Below are positions 5,811 through 14,002 of a stretch of 52,756 bases of DNA, one piece after another. Each line of letters starts with the position of its first letter. The stretch's first letter is position 1. This DNA is from Flammeovirgaceae bacterium UBA1842. Lineage in GTDB: Bacteria; Bacteroidota; Bacteroidia; Cytophagales; Cyclobacteriaceae. The stretch covers positions 1 through 52,756 of the forward strand of contig DDIU01000013.1 in assembly GCA_002338655.1 (NCBI GenBank), written 5' to 3'. Position numbers and translations under genes: made by a program. The notes under the pieces were generated by a model, which saw only the letters and a program-made list of their open reading frames with translations, was not told the DNA's origin and did not search any database.

Positions 5811-8270
5811 ATGAAAAAAATCGCCTTACTCTCCTTATTTGCATTCATATTATTAAACCCAACATTGGAAGCCCAAAAGAAAAAGGCCACCCAACAAACA
5901 GGCATAGCCGGTAAAACTGCTGGCATGACCAAATATGAAGGGTATTTTAACTATTACTATGATGCTAAAACCGACAAGATATTTTTAGAAGTAGATAAGT
6001 GGGATCAGGAGTTTTTATACGTACAATCATTGGCAGCTGGTGTTGGTTCTAACGACATCGGACTTGACCGAAATCAAATGGGTCGTGAGCGGGTGGTAAA
6101 ATTCGTAAGAAGGGGGCCTAAAGTACTTATGCTGCAGCCTAATTATAAATATCGGGCCATTAGCGACAATGAAGATGAGCGTAAGTCGGTTGAAGATGCG
6201 TTTGCTAAGTCGGTATTATGGGGATTTACGGTGGTGACCGAAGAAGGGGGCAAAGTATTGGTGGATATGACTGAATTCCTAATGCAGGATGCCCATGATG
6301 TAGCTGGTTCATTAAAGAATACCGATCAGGGTAGCTATTCTGTAGACAAGTCAAGATCAGCGATTTACTTGGATAGAACCAAGAACTTCCCTAAAAACTC
6401 AGAATTTGAAGTCACCCTTACCTTTACAGGAAATCCTTCAGGGCGATATATCAGAAGTGTAACGCCTACGGCCACGAGCGTAACAGTAAGGCAACACCAT
6501 TCGTTTGTGGAACTTCCCGATAGCGATTACGAGCCAAGGAAATTTGACCCAAGGGCAGGCTATTACGAAACTTCCTATTACGATTATGCTACTCCTATTG
6601 ATGAGGATACAAAGCAGCTTTTCATTACCCGTCATCGATTAAAAAAGAAAGACCCAACCGCAGCCAAAAGTGAGGCAGTAGAGCCGATCATCTATTACCT
6701 TGATAGGGGAACACCGGAACCCGTACGGTCAGCCTTGCTAGAAGGCGCCTCTTGGTGGAATCAGGCCTTTGAAGCCATAGGATATATCAATGCTTTTCAA
6801 GTGAAAATGCTACCAGAAGATGCCGATCCGATGGATGTAAGATATAATATGATCAATTGGGTACACCGCTCTACTCGGGGCTGGTCTTATGGTGGAGGCG
6901 TAACCGACCCTAGAACAGGGGAAATAATCAAAGGGCATGTACTGTTGGGTTCTTTACGCGTAAGGCAGGACTATTTAATAGCAGAGGGCTTACTGGCGCC
7001 ATATGAAGATGGCAAAGCTGTATCACCGGCAATGCAGGAAATGGCAATAGCACGATTAAGGCAACTTTCGGCCCATGAAGTAGGCCATACATTGGGGTTG
7101 GCACACAGTTATACTTCTAGTACTGAAGGCCGTGCTTCAGTAATGGATTACCCACATCCTTTAGTAAAAATTGTAGACGGTAAGCTAGACCTATCTGATG
7201 CCTATGACGATAAAATTGGAGCTTGGGATAAGGTGGCCATTGCCTATGGTTATCAGGACTTTCCTAATGGCACAGACGAAAAGGCCGGATTGGTTAAAAT
7301 AATCCAGGACTCATTTAATCAAGGATTGACCTTTTTATCAGACCAGGATGCACGACCTGAAGGTAGTGCGCACCCCTATGCTCACTTGTGGGACAATGGA
7401 AAATCACCAGAACTGGAGCTTGACCATATCTTGAAAGTACGACAGATTGCACTGAAGAATTTTGGTGAAAACAACATTAAAATGGGTGAGCCTTATGCCA
7501 ATTTGGAAGAGGTACTTGTTCCTGTTTATTTCTTACATCGCTACCAAGTGGAGGCTGCTGTTAAAATGGTAGGCGGATTGAATTATCGCTATGCCTTAAG
7601 AGGAGATGGCCAGCCCATTACTGAAATGGTAAGCGCTGAAAAACAAAAGGCCGCATTGGACGAACTGCTAAAAACCATCAGTCCAGAGCAATTAAAACTG
7701 CCTGAAAGCCTGATCAAAATGATCCCTCCAAGGCCCATAGGTTATTATAGAAGTAGTGAGTTGATCAACATCAGAACTAGCCTGACTTTTGACCCCTTGG
7801 GCGCAGCAGAAACGGCCTCAGCCATGACGTTGGATTTGCTTTTTAATACTGCCAGAGCGCAGCGACTAATTGAGCTTCACGCCAGAAATAACACCCAACC
7901 TTCTCTTGCCTATGTGATTGATCAGGTGATTAACGCTACTTGGAATCAAAAGCGAGATGATTCTATGAGTGGGGAAATTGGCAGGGTAGTAGATCAGAAT
8001 GTGCTGGATGCTTTGTTCGATTTGGCAGCCAATAAAAATGCCAGTGAGCAGGTAAAAGCCATCACTATGCAAAAGTTGTATGACCTAAGAGAAAGATTAG
8101 CCAAGCAGGCTTCTGCCCAGTCAGACAGTCAAAAAGCACACTACAATATGGCGGCTACCAGAATCAAGCGTTTTTGGGACAACCCAGCCTCTTACGAGAC
8201 CAAACGTCCATTAACTCCACCAGCAGGCTCACCTATTGGTATGGATATGGGGTGCGGGGAGTTGTATTAA
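5811..8270 (+). CDS. Exported zinc-dependent metalloprotease (DUF5117/DUF5118-type)
   Basis: The protein is about 819 aa from the start at 5811, which begins a clean signal peptide (MKKIALLSLFAFILLNPTLEAQ); an in-frame ATG at 5802 is the alternative. It carries the extended zinc-binding motif HEVGHTLGLAH (His422, Glu423, His426, His432), the metzincin-like pattern. The N-terminal part (YFNYYYDAKTDKIFLEVDKW, LYVQSLAAGVGSNDIGLDR) and the C-terminal helical part (FWDNPASYETKRPL) match the large secreted metalloproteases common in Bacteroidota that carry domains of unknown function on both sides of the catalytic core. A role in extracellular or periplasmic protein breakdown is inferred; the substrate is unknown. 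It appears monocistronic. Confidence 0.93.
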   Translation: MKKIALLSLFAFILLNPTLEAQKKKATQQTGIAGKTAGMTKYEGYFNYYYDAKTDKIFLEVDKWDQEFLYVQSLAAGVGSNDIGLDRNQMGRERVVKFVRRGPKVLMLQPNYKYRAISDNEDERKSVEDAFAKSVLWGFTVVTEEGGKVLVDMTEFLMQDAHDVAGSLKNTDQGSYSVDKSRSAIYLDRTKNFPKNSEFEVTLTFTGNPSGRYIRSVTPTATSVTVRQHHSFVELPDSDYEPRKFDPRAGYYETSYYDYATPIDEDTKQLFITRHRLKKKDPTAAKSEAVEPIIYYLDRGTPEPVRSALLEGASWWNQAFEAIGYINAFQVKMLPEDADPMDVRYNMINWVHRSTRGWSYGGGVTDPRTGEIIKGHVLLGSLRVRQDYLIAEGLLAPYEDGKAVSPAMQEMAIARLRQLSAHEVGHTLGLAHSYTSSTEGRASVMDYPHPLVKIVDGKLDLSDAYDDKIGAWDKVAIAYGYQDFPNGTDEKAGLVKIIQDSFNQGLTFLSDQDARPEGSAHPYAHLWDNGKSPELELDHILKVRQIALKNFGENNIKMGEPYANLEEVLVPVYFLHRYQVEAAVKMVGGLNYRYALRGDGQPITEMVSAEKQKAALDELLKTISPEQLKLPESLIKMIPPRPIGYYRSSELINIRTSLTFDPLGAAETASAMTLDLLFNTARAQRLIELHARNNTQPSLAYVIDQVINATWNQKRDDSMSGEIGRVVDQNVLDALFDLAANKNASEQVKAITMQKLYDLRERLAKQASAQSDSQKAHYNMAATRIKRFWDNPASYETKRPLTPPAGSPIGMDMGCGELY

Positions 8271-8300
8271 AAGGATTGTTCCTAGCCGGATGTTTGAGCT

Positions 8301-8441
8301 ACGCCTCCGTTGGTGTTGTCCACAACGGAAAGCCTTGGAAGCTACGTATTCGATTTAAACCTATCAGGTTTATACTTGCACCACGCAGATAAACCTGATA
8401 GGTTTTCTATACGCACCCACATCGTGCTTGTTGGTGACAAC
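8301..8441. repeat. Copy 1 of a bipartite dispersed intergenic element
   Basis: The left half (8301-8329, GCCTCC...GTGTTG...CAACGGA) matches 18356-18384 at 23 of 29 positions. The right half (8426-8441, GCTTGTTGGTGACAAC) matches 18450-18465 at 15 of 16. Each half can form a GTTG/CAAC hairpin. The halves are about 97 bp apart here and 66 bp apart in the other copy. Confidence 0.6.
8357..8405. terminator. Perfect 16-bp inverted repeat, likely terminator
   Basis: AAACCTATCAGGTTTA (8357-8372) and TAAACCTGATAGGTTT (8390-8405) are exact reverse complements around a 17-nt spacer, and each arm is itself nearly palindromic. It lies 87 bp past the metalloprotease stop and ends in GGTTTTC, so it could terminate that transcript. 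It may also be a mobile palindrome nested in the dispersed element around it. Confidence 0.6.
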
Positions 8442-8546
8442 AAGGGCATAGGGCAAAAAATACAGGTCTGTGAGACAAAGACTTTAGATAAAACTAGCTT
8501 TGGCCGCCTTAGGGCATAACAAGCGAATATTAACAGCAACATAATA

Positions 8547-9230
8547 ATGATTTGGACCACTATTTTAGCAATACTCATAGGAATAATTTATCCAACATAT
8601 TTTTTGTTCACCTATAAAAAAACGAACCTGAGCATAAAGCAGGACCCAAGGTTCAGATTGGTTGACTATAAACAAACAATTGCGATCTTCTGGATTCTGA
8701 CGGTTTTGATTCTCTTTAATTTTTTCACTACCCATCTTCCCCAATTAAATCTGTATCCAAACTTTACTGTTATAAGTATTGTAATTTCTATTCTAGCTTT
8801 GGCATTTTCGGTATTACAGTACAGTCAATCGAATATTTCATCCGACACTTATACAGACGTTAAGGATAAAATGAAAGACGTTTATCACTACCTGCCAAAG
8901 ACAAAGAGAGAATTTAATTGGTTCATAATTCTATCAATAAGTGCTGGAATTTGTGAAGAGATAATTTTCAGACTCTTTTTATTCGAGTATTTAAATGAAA
9001 ACATAGGTTTATTAATTGCGTTTGTTTTGACCAACATAATTTTTGCTTTAACACATATAGGTATGGGAAAGCAAAATATTATTAGTTCATTTATTTTAGG
9101 ACTGCTATTTTCCGCCATTTACTATTTTACTGATAATATTTGGATAGCAATTCTCCTACATATTGCAATTGACATAAATGGCGGCATTTTAGGATATAGA
9201 ATAAATAACTTTGAACAAAAGAAAACATAA
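8547..9230 (+). CDS. CPBP-family intramembrane metalloprotease
   Basis: This 227-aa polytopic membrane protein has about six hydrophobic segments. It carries the conserved CPBP/Abi motifs: EEIIFR (Glu137, Glu138, Arg142), FALTH (His170) and the C-terminal LLHIAID (His205, Asp209). The family includes CAAX prenyl-protease-like enzymes and bacteriocin-immunity proteins; the bacterial substrate is usually unknown. The gene is visibly more AT-rich than the metalloprotease before it and is flanked by repeat-rich intergenic DNA, which fits recent gain but does not prove it. Met1 begins a hydrophobic segment, so the start is plausible. Confidence 0.9.
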   Translation: MIWTTILAILIGIIYPTYFLFTYKKTNLSIKQDPRFRLVDYKQTIAIFWILTVLILFNFFTTHLPQLNLYPNFTVISIVISILALAFSVLQYSQSNISSDTYTDVKDKMKDVYHYLPKTKREFNWFIILSISAGICEEIIFRLFLFEYLNENIGLLIAFVLTNIIFALTHIGMGKQNIISSFILGLLFSAIYYFTDNIWIAILLHIAIDINGGILGYRINNFEQKKT

Positions 9231-9298
9231 ATAAATCCATACCGCTAACCGTTTAACAGTCATCCTCTTTACCACCGTGTAATTACGTTGTCATTAAA

Positions 9299-9321
9299 CT
9301 TCCAGATTACAAATCTGGAAG
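9299..9321. repeat. REP-like 23-bp palindrome, copy 1
   Basis: CTTCCAGATT and AATCTGGAAG flank a 3-nt centre (ACA), giving a 10-bp perfect stem. The same 23-nt design occurs at 9388-9410 and 12270-12292, each time between genes. Confidence 0.75.
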
Positions 9322-9387
9322 AGAGGTTTTTCCTGTTTCACTTCGAATTGACTTACTATAAGGTTTTTTGTTACTTTTATCATTACC

Positions 9388-9410
9388 CTTCCAGCGTGCA
9401 CATCCGGAAG
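9388..9410. repeat. REP-like 23-bp palindrome, diverged copy 2
   Basis: CTTCCAGCGT and ACATCCGGAAG keep the arm ends (CTTCC/GGAAG) and the 23-nt length of the other two copies, but the inner stem has mismatches. Confidence 0.5.
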
Positions 9411-9452
9411 ATCAAGTAGAAGGTATTATTTTATGTTTCTAATAAGCATCGA

Positions 9453-9929
9453 ATGAAAGAGAAGAAAGAGTTGAATACGTTTAAAGATTTACTGTATGAC
9501 GTAATTCTGCCAAAAGTTGAATTAATAAGTTTAATACTTCTTGCTATCGGCATCCTATTTAAAATTTCGCATTTTCAAGGTGCTCCGCAATTATTAATGA
9601 TCTCTATGTCAACCTATGCCGCTGTCTGCTATTTAAGGGCTTTTGAAAAGATAGAATTACAAGGGGCATTCAATAAATTTTTACTCAAAATTGGTGCGAT
9701 TTCATCTTCAGTATTAGTCATTGGAGCCCTCTTTTTAATATTAAGACTGCCCGGAGCGATTAATATGCTTGAAATTGGAATTCCTGTTTTTGCTATTTTC
9801 TTGATTTTTATAATTGTCAAATTTCTAAATTCGGAGTCCGGGGTGTATAAAAAAATATTGTTTAGAAACCTTAAAACTGTGGTCGTGGTCAGTGTGGTTT
9901 ATCTAGTTACTCTTTATTTGGTTAACTAA
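9453..9929 (+). CDS. Uncharacterised four-helix membrane protein
   Basis: This 158-aa protein has a short basic cytoplasmic start (MKEKKELNTFKDLLYD) and four predicted membrane helices: about residues 26-44, 48-64, 84-104 and 110-127, possibly with a fifth at 140-156. The segment IGILFKISHFQGAPQLLMI loosely resembles the LFKIxHWPGA stretch of the gliding protein GldL, but length and context do not support calling it GldL. I do not recognise a specific function. It is AT-rich, like the CPBP gene, and lies 40 bp before the kinase/aminotransferase fusion on the same strand, so co-transcription with it is possible. Confidence 0.8.
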   Translation: MKEKKELNTFKDLLYDVILPKVELISLILLAIGILFKISHFQGAPQLLMISMSTYAAVCYLRAFEKIELQGAFNKFLLKIGAISSSVLVIGALFLILRLPGAINMLEIGIPVFAIFLIFIIVKFLNSESGVYKKILFRNLKTVVVVSVVYLVTLYLVN

Positions 9930-9969
9930 TAAGTTTCATCATGTATACCTAGGCGTAAGTATTTAAAGA

Positions 9970-12246
9970 ATGAAAAAACTCATACAGGAGCAATTTGGAA
10001 TTAGTGCATTAGAAATCAAAAAACTTGAGGGTTACGACAATGCCAACTACCTTATTACAAGCGATCCATCTAAATATATTTTTAAGACCTATAAACAAAA
10101 TGAAGAGTTACTTGCAATTCTAGAAGCTGAAAACGAAGCCCTCTTGCATCTGCACGAGGAAGCGAATAGTAAATTTCCAAAGCCGATTCCATTCGTCAAT
10201 GGTGATTTAATAAGAACATTGGATATAGACGGTCAAGCTACTGTCTGTAGAATGTTATCCTTTCTTGAGGGGGAATTTTTGGGGGATAAAAAACCCACAC
10301 CTGATCTGTATAAATCATTCGGAATTTTCCTCGCCCAAATGGATATTCGATTTCAAAAATTTAATAATTACGTTTTTAAAGCGAGACAATGGGAGTGGGA
10401 TATTCAATATTTACAATTAAATAAAAAATACCTTGATGATATCACCAACCCTCATGACAGGAGTATAGTCAGTTATTTTTTTCAGCAATTTGAGGAAAAT
10501 GTAACGGCCGTCTTACCATCGTTAAGAAAGCAGATTATTCACAATGACGCTAATGAATGGAATGTTTTAGTTGCAGATGGGGAAGTTTTGGGCATCATTG
10601 ATTTTGGTGACCTAGCCTTCGCTCCATTAATTAATGAATTAGCAGTAGCCCTCACCTATGCATGCTATGATAAAGAAGAGCCTTTAGCGTGGGCAACCCT
10701 CATCATAAAATCATACCATGATGTGCTTCCTTTAGAGGAAAAAGAGATAAAGGTTTTATATTATTTAATTGCCGCCAGGCTATGCATAAGTGTGTGTAAT
10801 TCTGCCAATTCGAAAAAAGTAAACCCTGATAATGCATACGCTACCGTTAGTGAAAAATATGCTTGGAAGATGCTTCACAAATGGATAGCGATTAGCCCCA
10901 TAGGGGCAGAGAATCAATTTAGAAAAGCAATTGGCCTGCCCATAGAAATTCAGCGAACAACCGAGGAAGAAATCAACAAAAGATTACGGCACATCAGTCC
11001 GATTTTGTCATTAAGCTATATGCAACCTATCCCGATGGCACGGTCTGCCTTTCAATACATGTATGATACGCATGGAAGCACTTTTTTAGATGCCTATAAC
11101 AACATTCCGCATGTGGGACATTCACACCCAAAAGTGGTGGCTGCGGGGCAAAAACAAATGGCACTTTTAAATACTAATACCAGATACCTCTATGACCTGT
11201 TGCCTGCTTATGCAGAAATGCTGCTGTCAACATTTCCAAAATCGCTCACTAAAGTCTTTTTCGTGAATTCGGGTAGTGCCGCAAGCGACCTCGCTATACG
11301 GATGGTTTGTGCCCATACTGGGCGAAAAAAAATGATGGTAATGGAGCATGGCTATCACGGCAACACTCAGGTTTCTATGGATATTAGTGATTATAAATTC
11401 AGTAATAAAAAAGGGCTTGGACAGAAAAACCACATTCTAAAAACGCCTATTCCTGATACATACAGAGGAAAATATAAAAATAATGATGGTAGTGCTGGTA
11501 AATTGTATGCGCAAGAAGCTATTGAAAAAATAAAACATTCTGACCAGCCCATAGCGGCATTTATAAGCGAACCGATAGTTGGGTGTGGAGGGCAGGTGCC
11601 ACTGGCAAAAGGCTATTTGAAAGAACTATTCCCATCCATAAGAAAGCAAGGAGGCGTATGTATCAGCGATGAAGTCCAGACTGGATTTGGTCGATTGGGA
11701 GATCATTTTTGGGGTTTTGAGGCACAAGAGGTAGTGCCTGATATGGTGATTATTGGAAAACCCATGGGAAATGGCCACCCAATGGGGGCAGTTATTACTA
11801 CAGATGAAATCTCCGATTCTTTCAGTAAAGGCGTTGAGTTTTTTAGTTCATTTGGAGGGAATCCCGTTTCATGTGCTATTGGTTTATCTGTATTGCAAGT
11901 AATCGAAGAGGAAGGGTTGCAGCAGAATGCAAAAACGGTTGGTGATTTTTATAAGTCGCTTTTTCTCGATCTTCAAAGTAAATATGATTGTATTGGTGAT
12001 GTTAGGGGGTCGGGATTATTTATTGGCGTGGAAATAATAAAGAAAGGCAGCTTAGAACAAGACACGGAATTAGCAGCTCTAATCAAAAATGAACTTAGAA
12101 ACCAGCACATACTCATAAGTACAGATGGCCCCTTTGATAGTGTACTTAAAACCAAACCGCCCCTATGCTTCACCAAAGAAAATGCGCAATTGGTTGTAGA
12201 AAAGATTGGGGGAGTATTAAAAACGTATTACGAGAACAAGGGCTGA
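9970..12246 (+). CDS. Aminoglycoside-phosphotransferase-like kinase fused to a class-III PLP enzyme (probable amino-alcohol kinase/phospho-lyase)
   Basis: This is a 758-aa two-domain enzyme. Residues 1-310 form an APH/choline-kinase-like domain with the catalytic loop HNDANEWN (His191, Asp193, Asn198) and the Mg-binding IIDFGD (Asp211). Residues about 335-755 form a class-III aminotransferase fold with DEVQTGFGR and the PLP lysine Lys597 in IIGKPMGNGHP. Known homologues of the second half (human ETNPPL and PHYKPL) are phospho-lyases acting on phosphoethanolamine or 5-phosphohydroxylysine. The vertebrate kinase partner of PHYKPL, hydroxylysine kinase, is also APH-like. The fusion therefore suggests phosphorylation of an amino alcohol followed by elimination of phosphate to an aldehyde. 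The substrate is inferred, not shown. Cytoplasmic, with no signal peptide. Confidence 0.92.
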   Translation: MKKLIQEQFGISALEIKKLEGYDNANYLITSDPSKYIFKTYKQNEELLAILEAENEALLHLHEEANSKFPKPIPFVNGDLIRTLDIDGQATVCRMLSFLEGEFLGDKKPTPDLYKSFGIFLAQMDIRFQKFNNYVFKARQWEWDIQYLQLNKKYLDDITNPHDRSIVSYFFQQFEENVTAVLPSLRKQIIHNDANEWNVLVADGEVLGIIDFGDLAFAPLINELAVALTYACYDKEEPLAWATLIIKSYHDVLPLEEKEIKVLYYLIAARLCISVCNSANSKKVNPDNAYATVSEKYAWKMLHKWIAISPIGAENQFRKAIGLPIEIQRTTEEEINKRLRHISPILSLSYMQPIPMARSAFQYMYDTHGSTFLDAYNNIPHVGHSHPKVVAAGQKQMALLNTNTRYLYDLLPAYAEMLLSTFPKSLTKVFFVNSGSAASDLAIRMVCAHTGRKKMMVMEHGYHGNTQVSMDISDYKFSNKKGLGQKNHILKTPIPDTYRGKYKNNDGSAGKLYAQEAIEKIKHSDQPIAAFISEPIVGCGGQVPLAKGYLKELFPSIRKQGGVCISDEVQTGFGRLGDHFWGFEAQEVVPDMVIIGKPMGNGHPMGAVITTDEISDSFSKGVEFFSSFGGNPVSCAIGLSVLQVIEEEGLQQNAKTVGDFYKSLFLDLQSKYDCIGDVRGSGLFIGVEIIKKGSLEQDTELAALIKNELRNQHILISTDGPFDSVLKTKPPLCFTKENAQLVVEKIGGVLKTYYENKG

Positions 12247-12269
12247 AAAAATTTCGGCTTTTCCTTAAA

Positions 12270-12292
12270 CTTCCAGATTGCAAATCTGGAAG
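12270..12292. repeat. REP-like 23-bp palindrome, copy 3
   Basis: This has the same arms as copy 1 (CTTCCAGATT / AATCTGGAAG) around GCA. The flanking TTAAA before and AGA after also match copy 1. It lies 24 bp past the fusion-gene stop and could act as its terminator. Confidence 0.75.
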
Positions 12293-12375
12293 AGACACTA
12301 GAAGATTAACTGCCATCATGCTTCATAAGTCCAATATAAGTGTCAGACTTACAATGAGTTTATTATATTGGTAAG

Positions 12376-13899
12376 ATGAAAAGTATTGCATTGCTGTTAA
12401 TGATAACATTGGGGGTTCAAGCGTATGCGCAAGACTCGCTGATCTTTATTATTGAAAAAGCATACGAAGAGCCAAACCCCAACATATCGTTAGAACTACT
12501 CAATAGAATTCCGCGCCCAGAATTATTGGTAGACGATCTCAACAATAAATACCTTTTCTCCAAAGGGGTGGCATTTGGTAAACTGGGTAATGCTGATTCT
12601 TCATTACATTACCTCGATCGTTGTATAGAATATGCGGAATCAACATCGAATGATTACTTTTTAGTGAGGGCGCATAATTCTAAGGGCGTTCTGTTTCGCA
12701 TTCAGGGTCGTCATGAAGAATCATTAGATGCATTTCAAAAGGCGCTTTCAATTGCTGAACCCAATACGTCAAAAGAATTTGAGGTAATGAAAACCGAAAT
12801 CTTGGGAAATATTGGAGGGATATTTTACCAGTTAAAAAAATATGATCGTGCTCTGAGTTATGCAAAACTCAACCTCCAAAAAGCGTATGTCCTGGCTGAC
12901 ACAAGTGAAATTGCCTATGGAAACTTACGCATGGCGATTGTCTATCAGTCATTGGATAGTCTAAAAAAGAGTCTTGCTTATAACAAAAAAGCTAGTGCGT
13001 ATTTAGAAATATTGAATGACTATACTACGCTGGTTTATGTTGAGAATACACTGGGTGCTATTCAGAAAAAACAAAACAAATTAGATTCTTCAGTATATCA
13101 TCAAAAAAGAGCGTTGGATTTTGCTGTTAAGTCAGGTGAAAATGAATCTATAGCACATACTACATTGGCATTAGCAGAAAGCTATTTTGAACAGCGAAAA
13201 ATAGCAGAAGCTATCAAAACGGTCAATAGCGGATTGGACATTGCCGTAAAGGGCAACTTCCCCATCCATACCAAAAATGCGCATGATCTATTATATCGGA
13301 TAGCCCTGCAACAAAAGGACTTTAAGAAAGCACTAGAAGAGCGAAATGCTTATCTGGTTGTTAGTGATTCACTTAACACTGCTGAAGCCCAGGAACGCTT
13401 GGCAGAAGTAGAAACCAAATATGAAACAGCCAAGAAAGAAGCTGAGATTACTCGTTTGTCTCTTGAGAATGAACTTCATCAATCTAATTTGGATCGATCG
13501 AAAAATATACAAATAGGGTTGGTAGTGATTGGGGTACTGATTATCATTTTACTAGTGGTCTTTTTTACACTAAGGCATAAAAAGCAGCAAATTGAAAAGG
13601 AAGCGCAGGAGCTGCAAATGGAAGCATTGAAAAAACGTTTTATGGAACTCCATGCCAGCCCAGCAGAATTAGCGGTTGCATTGGAATTCAATGAACTCAA
13701 TGGTAAACTAAATACCCAGCTCACTGAAAGAGAATTTGAAGCACTCAAATTGAGCCTTGAGGGAAAAACGAATACCGAAATTGCCGATCAATTATTCATT
13801 TCTGTCAGCACGGTAAAGTTTCATTTAAGAAATACTTACTCTAAAATGGGTGTTGGTAATAGAAAAGAAGCCTTTCAGCTCATGCTTAAAACAAGCTGA
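12376..13899 (+). CDS. Membrane-bound TPR protein with C-terminal LuxR-type DNA-binding domain
   Basis: This 507-aa protein has a signal peptide (ends QAYAQ), tetratricopeptide repeats over about residues 40-330 (HEESLDAFQKALSIAEP, FKKALEERNAYL), a coiled coil (about 335-370), one membrane helix (about 376-398) and a cytoplasmic end. The last 65 residues form a LuxR-family helix-turn-helix (LTEREFEALKLSLEGKTNTEIADQLFISVSTVKFHLRNTYSKMGVGNR). The layout is that of one-component, membrane-tethered regulators found in Bacteroidota: the TPR part senses outside the cytoplasm and the HTH binds DNA. It lies about 100 bp before a giant T9SS cargo gene on the same strand, the likeliest target. Confidence 0.9.
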   Translation: MKSIALLLMITLGVQAYAQDSLIFIIEKAYEEPNPNISLELLNRIPRPELLVDDLNNKYLFSKGVAFGKLGNADSSLHYLDRCIEYAESTSNDYFLVRAHNSKGVLFRIQGRHEESLDAFQKALSIAEPNTSKEFEVMKTEILGNIGGIFYQLKKYDRALSYAKLNLQKAYVLADTSEIAYGNLRMAIVYQSLDSLKKSLAYNKKASAYLEILNDYTTLVYVENTLGAIQKKQNKLDSSVYHQKRALDFAVKSGENESIAHTTLALAESYFEQRKIAEAIKTVNSGLDIAVKGNFPIHTKNAHDLLYRIALQQKDFKKALEERNAYLVVSDSLNTAEAQERLAEVETKYETAKKEAEITRLSLENELHQSNLDRSKNIQIGLVVIGVLIIILLVVFFTLRHKKQQIEKEAQELQMEALKKRFMELHASPAELAVALEFNELNGKLNTQLTEREFEALKLSLEGKTNTEIADQLFISVSTVKFHLRNTYSKMGVGNRKEAFQLMLKTS

Positions 13900-14002
13900 T
13901 TATCAATTAGTTACAGACTATTTTTAAAAAACTAACCCATAAGGTCAGGTAAAATTATATCGTAATGTAAGTCATTCGTGTCATAATCAAATTTATGATA
14001 CA

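Noticed and set aside
8174..8519. Short plus-strand open frames after the metalloprotease
   Set aside because: They cross a perfect inverted repeat and a dispersed intergenic element and have no coding character.
9453..9929. GldL gliding-motor gene
   Set aside because: Only a short LFKIxHxxGA-like stretch matches; it is not next to gldK, gldM or gldN and lacks the long cytoplasmic C-terminal region of GldL.
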